A stretch of DNA of 64,000 bases, taken from positions 806,001 through 870,000 of the forward strand of contig JARVLF010000018.1 in NCBI GenBank assembly GCA_030849465.1, given 5' to 3'. The position numbers and the translations under genes are program-made. Below the pieces are notes generated by a model. It did not search any database. It saw only the letters and a program-made list of their open reading frames with translations, and had not been told where the DNA came from. Below are positions 22,307-32,310 of the stretch, one piece after another. This DNA is from Moesziomyces globuligerus (lineage: Eukaryota > Basidiomycota > Ustilaginomycetes > Ustilaginales > Ustilaginaceae). Position 1 is the stretch's first letter. Each line of letters starts with the position of its first letter.

Positions 22307-25294
22307 TTAGCTCTGCACGGCGTGTTGCCAGGCGGACTTGAGATCGGCATCCACGCCCGACCAGAGCGCGGACCAGGCCTGGTCGCCGAGCGCGGCCTGG
22401 AGGCTCTGGAGCCTGGCGGCGAACCAGAGCCTGACGTCGCCGCGCGGAGCGTCCTTGAGCCTCTCTGCGGCGGGATCGATCTGCTGGGTCTCGGAGGCGA
22501 CGAGGCGCGAGAAGCTCGCCTGGAAGCCGACGGCGGCGGAAGCATCCTCGTCGGCCCAGACCAGCTCGTCGTCTCCGGTCGCCGCCGCCGAGCTCGGCGT
22601 GAGGAGGAGCTTGAGCTCGGCCGCCAGCAGCGCTGCCAGCGCCGGGCGCTGCGCCGCTTCGCGCAGTGCGTCCGATTCGGTCAGCAACGTCCCGAAGCCC
22701 ACGCCGACGAGTCGACGGTTGCGCTCGCCGACGTTGGCCAGATCGGGCGCCACGATGCCCTGCGCAATCTGCCCAAACAGACCCGGCTGCACGGCGTCAA
22801 AGCAGCCGACAATATAGTCGGCGCGCTTGTCCGTCAGCGCCACCCTGGCGATGAGCTGGATGGTGCCCTTGACCAGTCGATCCGTCCGACTCTGCTGCAA
22901 TCTCGTGAGGAGCAGCGTGAGCACGGCGCGGCGGTACTGCTCGAGCGCCTGGGCGGGCACGGCCTCGAGCAGCGTCTGGAGGAGCTCGAGTGCAAAGCCC
23001 TCGTTGACGCGCGTGGCGATGAGCTTCTGGTAGATGCCGAGCATGGGCGCCAGCTGGCCCTGCGCAACGATGCGCTGCGCGTCCTTGGCGAGGAAGGCGC
23101 GTACGAGGCGTACGAGCGCCGGCACGTTGCCTCTGTTCTCCCAGCACGCAGGCGTGAGGATGGGCGGCAGCAGCGACGCATACGTCTCGGGCAGACCTCC
23201 GGCGCTCGGATGCAGCTCGAGCATCTGCGACACGATCTGGAAGACGTACGGCTGGAACTCGGCCACGTCCTGGCTGAGGATCGTGGTGAACGGCGGGAAG
23301 AGCTGCGCCTCGAACGTCGCCAGCGCCTCGGGCTGCGCGGCGACGGTGAAGCGGACGAGCGCGGCGATCGACTCAAAGAGGAACTGCGAGAAGCGCGGGT
23401 TGCTCGGATTCTTGGCGATCTCGCCCAGGATCTTGGCCAGATGCTCGAGCACGACGGCATGCGCCGGCGCGATCGCCTCGCGCACCGTGGCGAGCATGCG
23501 CATCATGCACTTCATCAGGTAGTCGTTCTCGGCGAGCTTCTCGGGCGTCGCGCCGCGCTCAATGTTGCGGAAGAGCGCCATGAGGATGGCCTCGGCAAAC
23601 GGCTCCACGTCCTGCGGGCTGAAGAGCAGCTTGCCGTCGCGACGCAGCGCCAGCACGCGCTCGATGGTGATCGAGGCGTACGAGCACGTGACGTACTGCG
23701 CGCTCTCGAGATGCTGCACCAGCAGCGGCAGCACCGAGACGAGCTGCTCCTTGGTGAGCTGGTTGCGAAACGTGTGTAGATACTTGATCGCGTCGACCTG
23801 GAGGATGGGGCTGGGCGAGGCGTCGGCGGCCGCCTGCAGATCGGCAAAGACGTGGTCCGAGAAGAACTGCACCACGTCGACGAGCTCGTTGGTGGCCGTG
23901 ACGCCGTGCTGCGCCGTGGCCGAGCGCGAGGCGATCGAGGTGAGCAGGTAGATGGCCGTATCCTTCTGCTTCCAGTTCTCGGCCGGGTTGGCGCGGTACT
24001 GCTCGAGGTACTGCGCAATGTAGCGCGAGACGATGGCGGTGACCTCGGCGGCGAAGAACTCCATGAGCGAGCGGCAGAACTCGGAGGCGGCCTTGCGGCG
24101 CGTGTCGGCCTCCATCGAGGTCTCGAGGTCGCGGCGGATGTATTCGATCGGATTGTCCTCAAACAGCTCCTCGTCGGCCTCGCGCAGCGCGATGTTGGGG
24201 AGGATGATGGCGCTGCAGAGCTGCTCGAGTGTCTCGTGCGACTGGAACATCTCGCGCGAGCTGCCCATGCGGACGACGGTCGAGAGGAAGCCGACGGCCT
24301 TGGAGACGAGCGTGTCGTACTTTTGCGCGAGCGTGCACGTGCCGAGCATCTCCCAGATGGCCTGGACGAACGTGGGGAGCTGCGGAAACGCGTCGAGGTA
24401 GCGCTTTGCGTAGAGCTCGGCGATCTCGCAGATGCTGCTGCGGATGTTCTGCAGCGAGCACGCTTCGTCCGGGTCGGCGTCGAGCTCGGGGCGCGCGTGT
24501 GCGATCCAGCGCGCGAGGATGTCGGTGATGGGCTGCATGTTGTCCTCGATCTGCGGCGGCAGGTCCTGGCTGGAGAGGTCGTAAAAGACCTGGAGCGCCA
24601 CGTCGAGGATGTCGCCGAGGACGGGTAGCAGCGCGGGGGGCGTGGCGGGGTCGAGGAGACGCTGGTCGGTGCGCGTGAGCAGCTCGAGATGGGGCAGGGC
24701 GAACTTGGCGAGCACGTAGTTGATCTCGCTGTAGAGCGCGTCGGAGCGGAAGGCGGAACGCCAGCGATAGAAGATGGAGTGGGCGGTGCGGAGGATGCCG
24801 AGGACGAGCTGCGGATCGGGATCGGCGAGCTTGGGGACGAGCTCGTCCATGAGCGATGGCCAGTCGTGTGGGAAGTCCTTTTCGGCGACGAGTGCGATGG
24901 CCTCCTGGAGCTGGGAGCGGATGTTTGTGGGAGCGGGTGGCCTGCCGTCGGTGGTTGTGGAGATGGCGACGAGGAGCGGGAGGATGGACTGCTTGAGCGC
25001 CTGCTTGTCCTCGACGGCGACGGGCTGGTCTACGGCCGAGTCGTCTGCTGCGTCCTGGTCCCAGGCGGTCTTGCAGATGTTCTTGAGCTTGATGGCTGCG
25101 GCGAGGCGCACGGCGTCGTTGGAGTGGAGCTGCGCATTCTGGATGACGGCGACGAGGATCTGGAGGAAGCCCGGCTGTGCCTGGGCGAGGCTGAGCTGCT
25201 GCTCAGCGTTCTTGCGGTGGACGGGATCGAGCGTCTGGGCGAGGAGGGTGCAGACGAGCTGCAGATGCTCGTGTGACGGCGCTGCCGACGCCAT
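22307..25294 (-). CDS. CSE1: Exportin Cse1 (importin-alpha re-exporter)
   Basis: A karyopherin-beta that binds importin-alpha with RanGTP and returns it to the cytoplasm. The start ATG at 25294 gives MASAAPSHEHLQLVCTLLAQ, followed by the importin-beta N-terminal domain pattern (NAEQQLSLAQAQPGFLQILV, RLAAAIKLKNICKTAW). HEAT repeats continue to the C-terminus, including YSEINYVLAKFALPHLELL, typical of CAS/Cse1. The 995 residues compare with about 960-970 in yeast and human. Single exon. An open frame extends 88 codons upstream, but homology starts at 25294. The gene is divergent from the NDUFAF2-like gene. Confidence 0.95.
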   Translation of the reverse strand: MASAAPSHEHLQLVCTLLAQTLDPVHRKNAEQQLSLAQAQPGFLQILVAVIQNAQLHSNDAVRLAAAIKLKNICKTAWDQDAADDSAVDQPVAVEDKQALKQSILPLLVAISTTTDGRPPAPTNIRSQLQEAIALVAEKDFPHDWPSLMDELVPKLADPDPQLVLGILRTAHSIFYRWRSAFRSDALYSEINYVLAKFALPHLELLTRTDQRLLDPATPPALLPVLGDILDVALQVFYDLSSQDLPPQIEDNMQPITDILARWIAHARPELDADPDEACSLQNIRSSICEIAELYAKRYLDAFPQLPTFVQAIWEMLGTCTLAQKYDTLVSKAVGFLSTVVRMGSSREMFQSHETLEQLCSAIILPNIALREADEELFEDNPIEYIRRDLETSMEADTRRKAASEFCRSLMEFFAAEVTAIVSRYIAQYLEQYRANPAENWKQKDTAIYLLTSIASRSATAQHGVTATNELVDVVQFFSDHVFADLQAAADASPSPILQVDAIKYLHTFRNQLTKEQLVSVLPLLVQHLESAQYVTCSYASITIERVLALRRDGKLLFSPQDVEPFAEAILMALFRNIERGATPEKLAENDYLMKCMMRMLATVREAIAPAHAVVLEHLAKILGEIAKNPSNPRFSQFLFESIAALVRFTVAAQPEALATFEAQLFPPFTTILSQDVAEFQPYVFQIVSQMLELHPSAGGLPETYASLLPPILTPACWENRGNVPALVRLVRAFLAKDAQRIVAQGQLAPMLGIYQKLIATRVNEGFALELLQTLLEAVPAQALEQYRRAVLTLLLTRLQQSRTDRLVKGTIQLIARVALTDKRADYIVGCFDAVQPGLFGQIAQGIVAPDLANVGERNRRLVGVGFGTLLTESDALREAAQRPALAALLAAELKLLLTPSSAAATGDDELVWADEDASAAVGFQASFSRLVASETQQIDPAAERLKDAPRGDVRLWFAARLQSLQAALGDQAWSALWSGVDADLKSAWQHAVQS

Positions 25295-25795
25295 GGCTGC
25301 TAGGGGACAAGTGATGGATGGCGAGACGAGAAGAACGATGGCCGGCTGGCGGCAAGCTAGCGGGTCCAAGCGTCCGCCCTCGCCTTGGCTGGGCTGTCTC
25401 TGTTGATTTTCCACGGCGCGAGCTGCGTCAGAGCTGCAGGCCGCGAGAGAGAACAACACTTTTTTTCCCCCCTCTCCCCTCTCCCCCTCGCTCTCGCTCC
25501 TCTCCCGAAGCACACACGCGCTGGGCAGTGGGGCGCAGGCGACTCGATCACGCGGCACAGGAGCGCGGCGAGTTTGACTGTGGGAATTTGGGCTTTCTTT
25601 TTCGAGTCCGCGATTTTTGAGTGGAATATTCGGTGTTTCGGGGGTGCCGCTCTGGCTCTGGCTTGGTCAGCTTTCGGCGTCTCCGAGGCCTCGAGCGTGG
25701 GAGCGGGCGTGGTGGAGGTGTTGGAGTCGCTACCAGCGCTCAACTTGCGCCCTCTCCTCTCTCCACTCGGTCTCGCCGGAGGTTTTGGACGAAGG
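25295..25795. promoter_or_regulatory. Divergent promoter region, CSE1 and NDUFAF2-like gene
   Basis: This 501-bp region separates two oppositely oriented start codons. It carries T-rich and CT-rich stretches (around 25458-25505). No gene is supported. Confidence 0.5.
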
Positions 25796-26497
25796 ATGAG
25801 TTTGTTCCAGCGATTGGCACGGACGCTGCGGCTGGGCAAGGCCAAGTACATTGTCGGGCACGACCTGGCGGGCAATGCGTATCTCGAGCTGCCCTCGCTC
25901 TCGGGCTCGTTGGATCCGCGGCATACGCGGCGCTCGATCGACTGGAAGGAGAAGAAGCAGATGGGCGACTACGACCAGCGCTCGATCCCCGTGCAGTGGG
26001 TCATGTGGCTGCGCCACACGCGCCGCGAACCTCCGAGCCTCGACGAGCTCGCTCGCGACCGCCAACGCATCCTCACCACGCAGGCCAACGCCGCCCGCCT
26101 CGCGCTCGAGGACCAGCAGCGCCGCCAACACCAACAGCAGCTCAGACTCCAGCAGCACCAAGACGCAAAACAGCGTGCCATCGCCTCCACGCCGAGCACG
26201 GCAGCAAGACAAGAACAGTCGGAAGGACCGCCACGCGAGGAGCGCGAGGAGCGCGAGGAGCAGGCGCGAACACCGGATCACGACGTCTGGGCGGCCAGTC
26301 GAGCTCGCTTGGCCGCCAAGGGTCAGGCTGCTTCGGAAGCGGAAGCGCTCGCGCCCGAGCTGCAGCAGGCCATGGATCGACGTGCAGCGAAACGCGCCGA
26401 GCGCTCCAACGACGACCAGGAGCGAGAGCGCGCCCGCCGCGAAATGACCAAATCGCCCCTCGACGCCTTTGTCCCCATGCCCAAGTCTCGCAGATGA
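25796..26497 (+). CDS. NDUFA12/NDUFAF2-family protein (complex I assembly factor type)
   Basis: Probably a mitochondrial matrix protein of the NDUFA12 family, which includes the complex I subunit NDUFA12 and the assembly factor NDUFAF2 (mimitin). The conserved core occupies about residues 14-90: KYIVGHDLAGNAYLELPS, then RRSIDWKEKK, then IPVQWVMWLRHTRREPPS. The last is the family hallmark (PVQWxxWLRHTRxxPP). The C-terminal 140 residues are Gln/Arg/Glu-rich, probably helical and variable. The total is 233 residues from the ATG at 25796. The long tail and overall size favour the NDUFAF2 branch over the shorter NDUFA12 subunit. Confidence 0.85.
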   Translation: MSLFQRLARTLRLGKAKYIVGHDLAGNAYLELPSLSGSLDPRHTRRSIDWKEKKQMGDYDQRSIPVQWVMWLRHTRREPPSLDELARDRQRILTTQANAARLALEDQQRRQHQQQLRLQQHQDAKQRAIASTPSTAARQEQSEGPPREEREEREEQARTPDHDVWAASRARLAAKGQAASEAEALAPELQQAMDRRAAKRAERSNDDQERERARREMTKSPLDAFVPMPKSRR

Positions 26498-26744
26498 ACC
26501 CCATACCATCCACACACTCTGCTTGCCCTGTATCACTCCATCCTCGCATTCGCACCCAGTGCCGTCTTGCCAATCTGTACTCTACTCGACATCGCAGCGT
26601 GCGTTGAGGCGTGGATGCATCCGACTTCGGAAGCCGGAAGTTTGGCGGCTGCATTTTTTTTTTCGGCATTCAGCCGACCTCGCCTCCACAAGAAGGTGTG
26701 AGAAGCTGAGCTTGCAGCATCACTTTCGAACACCACGAATCACA

Positions 26745-28001
26745 ATGGCAGTCATCGAATCACTCGACTCTGGTTCTGGCTCTGGATCGACCCGGACGCC
26801 GCTACCGAAACCTCCGCCTCGGGCGGGGGACTTTAGCTATGCACCGACGGACCGGCCACGCGACCTGGACGAGACGCTGAAGTCGTGGGACTCGGTGCCG
26901 CTGTTCATGAAGGACCTGCCGACCGACGGCACGGACGATGGTACGCAGACGGCGTTGGATGCGTTGCAGTCGCTCGCGTTTGACGGCACGCCGGACGAGG
27001 TGGCGGCCAACTTCAAGCAGCAGGCGGACGACTACTTTCGCGCGCGCCGCTTCCGCGAGGCGCTCGGCTTCTACACGCAGGCGATCGATGCGGCGCCGAC
27101 GGATGCATCGCTGCACGAGACCCTGCTCGCCAACCGCGCCGCATGCAATCTCGAGCTCAGCAACTACGGTCAGACGCTGCGCGACACCTCTGCCGTGCTG
27201 GCTCTCAACGCCAACAACGAAAAGGCGTACTACCGTGCGGCGAGGGCGTTGATCGCGCTCGACCGGTGCAGGGATGCGGTCGACTGCTGCGAGCACGCGC
27301 TCGGCGTCAACCCCAACAACCAGCCCATCCGCGCACTCCAAACCAAGGCCCAGACCCGACTTGCCCAACTCGAGCGATCCGCAGCAGAGGCGGCCGAGAG
27401 GAAGCGACGCACCGAGGCGATGGCCAAGGCGGTGCAGCAGGCGCTCGTCGTGCGTGGGCTCTGGCTGGAAACCACACCTCGTCCACCGGACAACCCTACT
27501 CCTGCGCACTTTGACGCTGCCTGCCTCGCGCCCGAGCCTGCGCTGGTAGGCGAGGAGGCCAAGCGGTGGGCCGTGCCGGACGTGGTCCGGACGCCGTTGG
27601 TGGTGCCCGTGGTGTTTATGTATCCGCAGCATGCGCAGAGCGACTTTGTCAGCGACTACCACGAAGACACGCCGCTCGCAGACTACATGGCCACCATCTT
27701 CCCCGCCGAGTCGCGCGGTAGCCTCGCCTGGGACTCGCGCGCAGAGTACTACGACGCCAACCTCGTCGTCTACGCCACCACCCGCCACCACCGCCTCCTC
27801 AAGCTCGGCCGCAAGCTCTCCCTCCGCCAGGTCATGGACCACGCCTACCGCGAGGCCGCTCCTGGTGCCGACAAGGTTCGCGATCGCGATGGCCTCGTGA
27901 TGCAGGATGGCATCCTCAGCCTCATCGTCGTCCCCAAGGGCCCAGCCGAACAAGAGTGGATCGCAAAGTTCAAGGCGCAGCGCGAAAAGACGTCAGACTA
28001 G
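26745..28001 (+). CDS. CNS1: Hsp90 co-chaperone Cns1/TTC4-like TPR protein
   Basis: A cytosolic TPR co-chaperone that binds the EEVD tails of Hsp90/Hsp70. The 418-residue product has a proline-rich N-terminus and a segment DETLKSWDSVPLFMKDLP that matches the start of the Cns1/TTC4 homology. Three TPR units follow (about 85-200; ANFKQQADDYFRARRFREAL, ANRAACNLELSNYGQTLRD, KAYYRAARALIALDRCRDAV), then a charged linker. The C-terminal wheel-type domain (about 260-418) includes PVVFMYPQHAQSDFV and a late ILSLIVVPKG. The start at 26745 begins the homology; upstream Met codons are in a non-conserved extension. Its 3' end lies 84 bp from a convergent gene. Confidence 0.9.
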   Translation: MAVIESLDSGSGSGSTRTPLPKPPPRAGDFSYAPTDRPRDLDETLKSWDSVPLFMKDLPTDGTDDGTQTALDALQSLAFDGTPDEVAANFKQQADDYFRARRFREALGFYTQAIDAAPTDASLHETLLANRAACNLELSNYGQTLRDTSAVLALNANNEKAYYRAARALIALDRCRDAVDCCEHALGVNPNNQPIRALQTKAQTRLAQLERSAAEAAERKRRTEAMAKAVQQALVVRGLWLETTPRPPDNPTPAHFDAACLAPEPALVGEEAKRWAVPDVVRTPLVVPVVFMYPQHAQSDFVSDYHEDTPLADYMATIFPAESRGSLAWDSRAEYYDANLVVYATTRHHRLLKLGRKLSLRQVMDHAYREAAPGADKVRDRDGLVMQDGILSLIVVPKGPAEQEWIAKFKAQREKTSD

Positions 28002-28085
28002 ACACCAGGCTCGTGTCGATCGGGCGAATGATGAAAATGCCAATGGCCTTGCAGGATTCCAGGACGGGTTGGGGTGTGAGAGAGA

Positions 28086-30644
28086 CTAGGCCTGGGTATG
28101 AGGTTCGAAGAGGCTCTCTTCTAGCGGCGGTGCGTGACTGGAAGGCAGTGATTCGGCCCAGGAGGGCGGTTCTGCCTCGATGGGCACCAATCCGGAGGCG
28201 TCGTTGGCGTCGTGGGAGGGGAAGAGGGCGAATTGGTCCTCGACTTCCTGTGCCGAGGCGTGGCGCGCGCTGGCCGAGGCGAGGTGGGCGGCTTGGACGT
28301 GCTGCGCCACCTCGCTCGCCGACGGTGGCGGACGGTGGCTCGACGACGACGCCAATCCGCGCGCGGCTCCCTGCTGCGATTCGCGGTTTCGTCGTCGGCT
28401 CCTTGGGCCGTCGGATTGATCCAGGACGATATCGCCAGCCTCGGCCGCTTCGCGCGCCAGCGCCGCGAGCTCGTCCATCTCATCCACCGGACTCACCTCC
28501 CTCTCCCCCACCGCGCGAGCAAACGGTCCAAGCCCATGACCCGCACTCGCTTGGCTGGCAAGGCTGGGTAAACCAGGGTCGAGGTGGATGTCGAGTGCGA
28601 GTCTTCGTTTTTCGTCGTGCGCACGGATGCGGTCCTGACGCATCTGTTCGCGCTCCCTCTCGGTGCGCTGATGAGCATCCCAGAGCGCCGCCTTGTTGCG
28701 CAGCTCGGCTGCATCCGTACGTTGCTGCTGGACGCTGCGCATCTGCTGCTCGGCCTCCAACTGCCGCACCCTCGCCTGCCACCGCAGCAGGGCCTTGTCC
28801 AGCGCAGCACGGTGCAGCCTCAACCCCTGCGTCAGCTGGCGCTCCAACAAGCCCGCTCGCTCCTCGGCGATGCTCTGTGCCGCCTGCGCTCGTGCTGCCG
28901 ACTCGGAGGCGCGGTCGTAGAGCGTACGCACGAAATCATGCTGCGCCTTGGCTTCGTCCCTCTCGCTCTCGGCCGCCTTCCTGGCCTCGCCCACCACCTC
29001 GAGCTCCTTGAGCAGCGCTTCGAGCCGCAGCTCGAGCTGCACCGCACGTGCCTCGCCCGCCTCTTCTTCCGCTCCAGCAGACATGGCGGTGTGAGCGGTG
29101 TGGGCGGTGTGGGCGCTGGCGTGGTTCCAGCGCCGGCCTTCGGCATCAAAGTGGACGCTGTAGCGGCGGTCTTTGCGCAGGACGGCGGCGAGCGATTCGT
29201 CGAGCTCGTGCACGTCAAACGTCGCTTCGGCCGTGTCGAGGAGGAGGATGACTGCCACCGCGCCGCGCGCCGACTCGGACGCCTGACTCTGCGTGTGCTG
29301 CGTCAACCTCTGCACCGCCTCTGACCTCGACGCTAGCTCGGCTAGCTCCGCGGAGGGCGAGGGGGGGAGGAGGAGGAGGTCGATGCACCAGACGCGTTTT
29401 GTGCGCAGCAGACCGTCCTCCTGCGTTTCGGAGTCGTCGTGCTGCGATGCGGCCTGCGACTGCGATTGCGACGCCGAGTCGCGGCGACGCGGCGAGCTGC
29501 GTGGGCGCGCTTGCGATGCGGCGTGCGTCGAGGCGCGCGAGGCGCGCGCGACGAAGCGTTCGATCTCGTCGCGCAGCACGTCGGGGATGTGCGCCGCGCG
29601 CTGCACGAGCTCCATCACCTCGCGCCGCGGCAGCGACGACCAGCCAAGTGAGCTGCTCGACGACGCCGACTCGCCCGACGACGCCGCAGCCGCCGCCGCC
29701 GTGGCGGGAGGCAGCGCCGGCGTCGATGTCGGCACCGCGAGCGCCATCGCCTGGCTCAGCAGCGGTACCGACTCCACCTCGGCCTCCGGCTCGACCCGCT
29801 GCGCTCCCTCACCCGCATCCGCGCGTGCTGCAGGCGTAGACTGCACCGGCGGAGACGGCGGCGAAGCCGTAGCCGACTCGCGCCTTGGCCGTGGCGATGA
29901 TGGCTGCGAGACCTGCGAGACCTGCGAGACCTGTGAGACCTGCGAGGGCTGCGAGGGCTGCGGGGGGGTGTGACCGTGGTCGCTTTCGTCTCTGTCGAGG
30001 ATGGGAAACGGGATCTGGCTGAGGACGTGCTGGGACGAGTAGTCGGGTCTGTGCGGGTTGCTGTTCTCGGCGGTCAGGGGTGGGAGCACCCAGACGCCTA
30101 CCCTGGGCACGTCCTCGGGCCTGATGAGCTCTGCGGGAGAAAACGACTCTACGGGCGAGCTGTTGGCCGTCTCTCGACGTCGCTCTAGCGCCTGGGCGAG
30201 CTCGAGGTCCATGCCGGTGGTATCGTCGAGGAACGGCTCGAACGCGCGCACGGGCATCGACGGTAGCGGTCGCATCACCACGTCTGCGCCCGCGGGGGCG
30301 GATGCGGACGTATCGTGCTGCGTCGACGGCACGTATTCGGAATGGCTCGACTCGCCCGCCGCCCGCGCGTCTGCAGGGGCTTGCGGGGCATCGAAGACCG
30401 ACGAGGCGAGCGAGATCTGCGTGCCGAGCTGGCTGGAGGGGAGGTGGGTGGCGCGCAAGGCGTCCAGGGCCGAGGACGACGGGTGCGGGATCTCGACATA
30501 GATGCCTGCCGCCTCGGAGGCGGCGTGCGGCTCGGGGGCGCTGGATGGATGCGCACGCGCATCGTCGTCGGGCTGCGGCGAGCGTTTGCGCTTCCGCTCC
30601 AGCGCCGCAGTGGGGGATGCGTGAGATGCGGGCGAATGCGACAT
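28086..30644 (-). CDS. Ser/Gln-rich coiled-coil protein of unknown function
   Basis: I do not recognise a family. The 852-residue product starts with a basic KRKRSP motif that could be a nuclear signal. The N-terminal half is disordered, with many SQ/TQ sites, including a run of SQV units at about residues 235-250. That run comes from a 9-bp DNA repeat at 29904-29960. Clustered SQ/TQ motifs are typical of substrates of ATM/ATR-type kinases. A folded-looking segment (RTKRVWCIDLLLLPP to FDVHELDESLAAVL) lies near the middle. A long predicted coiled coil follows (about 520-690; LRLEALLKELEVVGEARKAA and onward). A DNA-damage or chromosomal role is a guess only. Confidence 0.7.
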   Translation of the reverse strand: MSHSPASHASPTAALERKRKRSPQPDDDARAHPSSAPEPHAASEAAGIYVEIPHPSSSALDALRATHLPSSQLGTQISLASSVFDAPQAPADARAAGESSHSEYVPSTQHDTSASAPAGADVVMRPLPSMPVRAFEPFLDDTTGMDLELAQALERRRETANSSPVESFSPAELIRPEDVPRVGVWVLPPLTAENSNPHRPDYSSQHVLSQIPFPILDRDESDHGHTPPQPSQPSQVSQVSQVSQVSQPSSPRPRRESATASPPSPPVQSTPAARADAGEGAQRVEPEAEVESVPLLSQAMALAVPTSTPALPPATAAAAAASSGESASSSSSLGWSSLPRREVMELVQRAAHIPDVLRDEIERFVARASRASTHAASQARPRSSPRRRDSASQSQSQAASQHDDSETQEDGLLRTKRVWCIDLLLLPPSPSAELAELASRSEAVQRLTQHTQSQASESARGAVAVILLLDTAEATFDVHELDESLAAVLRKDRRYSVHFDAEGRRWNHASAHTAHTAHTAMSAGAEEEAGEARAVQLELRLEALLKELEVVGEARKAAESERDEAKAQHDFVRTLYDRASESAARAQAAQSIAEERAGLLERQLTQGLRLHRAALDKALLRWQARVRQLEAEQQMRSVQQQRTDAAELRNKAALWDAHQRTEREREQMRQDRIRAHDEKRRLALDIHLDPGLPSLASQASAGHGLGPFARAVGEREVSPVDEMDELAALAREAAEAGDIVLDQSDGPRSRRRNRESQQGAARGLASSSSHRPPPSASEVAQHVQAAHLASASARHASAQEVEDQFALFPSHDANDASGLVPIEAEPPSWAESLPSSHAPPLEESLFEPHTQA

Positions 30645-30877
30645 GGCCGTCCGAGCCGCGCCAAAGTCCGAGGTTGCCTTCTAGAGCCCTTTCTATCGTG
30701 GCCGCACGAGACAAAGCCGCCTTGCAAGGGTCCAAGCTCTTCATCCATCCTTTGGCTCTTGCGAAGCGTTTTGCGCCAAAATTCCCGAGTTCCGGCGTTG
30801 AACCCGATCCCAACCTCCGCTCGCCATTGCTCCCACCTCGACGTCTCAGCTCCTACCGCTCGGAGGGTCGGGACGAG
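30645..30877. promoter_or_regulatory. Short divergent promoter region
   Basis: This 233-bp region separates the coiled-coil gene from the DUF836 gene. No distinct element was identified. Confidence 0.45.
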
Positions 30878-31272
30878 ATGTTTTCCACACTGCGACTGCT
30901 GAACCAGTCGGCGCGGAATGCATTCCACCTGACCATGTACACGGGCACCGACTGCCAGCTCTGCGAGCTCATGCGCCACCAGATCCATCTCGCCGCCCGC
31001 ACGCTCCCCATCCACCTGCACACGTACAACATCCGCGACGACGCGCTGCCGCACGTCCACCACTGGCGCCGCAAGTACCAGTACGACATCCCCGTACTCC
31101 ACCTCGACGGAAAAGGTAAGCCGGCTTCCCGCCCCGCGCGTTCCAGTGCAGAGTGCAAACAGAGCGCGACGCTGAAGCCGAGCCCGGTTCGAGACGCCGC
31201 TCAGAGATCTTTCGACACCGTCTCAAGGCGGCCGACTTGGTGGCAGTGTTGCAGCAATCCGAAGCCGAGTGA
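30878..31272 (+). CDS. DUF836/glutaredoxin-like thioredoxin-fold protein
   Basis: A small thioredoxin-fold protein of the glutaredoxin-like DUF836 family. Exon 1 (30878-31115) encodes the conserved start of the fold, LTMYTGTDCQLCELM, with the redox CxxC. It continues to YQYDIPVLHLDGK, the cis-Pro strand. The donor is GTAAGCC at 31116 and the acceptor is AACAG at 31162, a 47-nt intron. Exon 2 (31163-31272) reads ERDAEAEPGS then EIFRHRLKAADLVAVLQ and ends at TGA. The join is in frame and restores the family C-terminus (a helix with FRHRL). Total 115 residues. Without splicing the frame would end in a non-homologous tail. The substrate is unknown. Confidence 0.85.
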
Positions 31273-31378
31273 ATGAATGCACCAACAAGATCAAATCGAT
31301 GCGCGCGTGTGTGGTGTGGGGTATAACAGACTACTAGAGCGGGGAAGCGGGGGGGGGGGGAGGGGCTAGGGTGCAATG

Positions 31379-32009
31379 TTAGGATCCTGTCGGAACGGTC
31401 AAGGATTCAAGTCGAGCGTGAGTCGGTGCTTTCAAAGGATTCTACATTGTAAAGATGCCGGGGGGTAAGAACGTACCTGGAGGACGACGAGGAGGTACTT
31501 ATCGTTTGGGGTGACCATGATTTCGTACTTTCTCGTCCTGATGCGAAGGAAGCCGAGTTCGTCGCCTGCGTCGAGAGTGGTGATGTCGTTGGCTAGGGAT
31601 TCGACGCTGTTCTTGACGAGGCGGGTTACGTTCTTGAGGGTATCGGCTCTAGCATTGGCGCCTGGGCCCGAGGGGTCGAACATGGCGCCGCCGGTGCGGA
31701 TGACGAGGCCGTCGCGACGCGAGAGGACGAGGCAGCCGAGCACGCCCGGTTGGTGGCTCAACCTGGTGAGCCTCGACTCGATCTCGGCAGGCGGTGCCGA
31801 GGTGGATGCCGAGCACGGCGGCATGGGCGACTTGCGGGGTGCAGACAGCGCCGTCGACGAGAGCGGCTTGACCGGCGCATCGATCGAAACATGCGCGCCC
31901 TCCGACTCGGTCTATCCTCCCGCAATCCACAGCACCAACAAACGGTCAGTCTTTCAGCCGTCAAACATGCTGCCCGCCCCTTGAACAAGCGTGAGCTGCG
32001 ACGTACCAT
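31379..32009 (-). CDS. Roadblock/LC7 dynein light chain
   Basis: A light chain of cytoplasmic dynein that dimerises on the intermediate chain. The domain spans ESRLTRLSHQPGVLGCLVLS to ELGFLRIRTRKYEIMVTPND and KYLLVVLQ, closely matching DYNLRB. The best model starts with ATG at 32009-32007 followed at once by an intron (31912-32006, GTACGT...GATAG). Exon 2 is 31911-31477. A very short intron (31442-31476, GTACGT...TGTAG, 35 nt) then joins VVLQ to NPLKAPTH, restoring the family NP ending. The product is 166 residues, with an N-terminal extension of about 45 residues and a 19-residue C-terminal tail. A TATA-like CATATAAC lies about 88 bp upstream. If the 35-nt intron is not used, the tail becomes VRSYPPASLQCRIL. 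Confidence 0.82.
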
Positions 32010-32310
32010 GGTGGCGGGGTTGCTGGCGAATGTATGCGTGTGCCAACGCGTGGGCAGGAAAGGAGGGGCGAGGGGGCGAGGGTGTTATATGCTTTGAGAA
32101 TGCGCGCTTCCTCTTATCGCAGCTCCACATCGGTGCTGCTCTTTACGACTGCGCATCATCGCAACGCCTCGGCCTCGGATGCAATCTGCATTTCATCTTT
32201 TTGGCCAAAAAGCACGCGCCACGGCCTCAGCTCCTACGCCCCAACCCCAGCCACCAGCCACGCGCGTCATGTGCCCGCGCGCCAGCCTCGTCCCTCCAAG
32301 TCAGCGCGCC

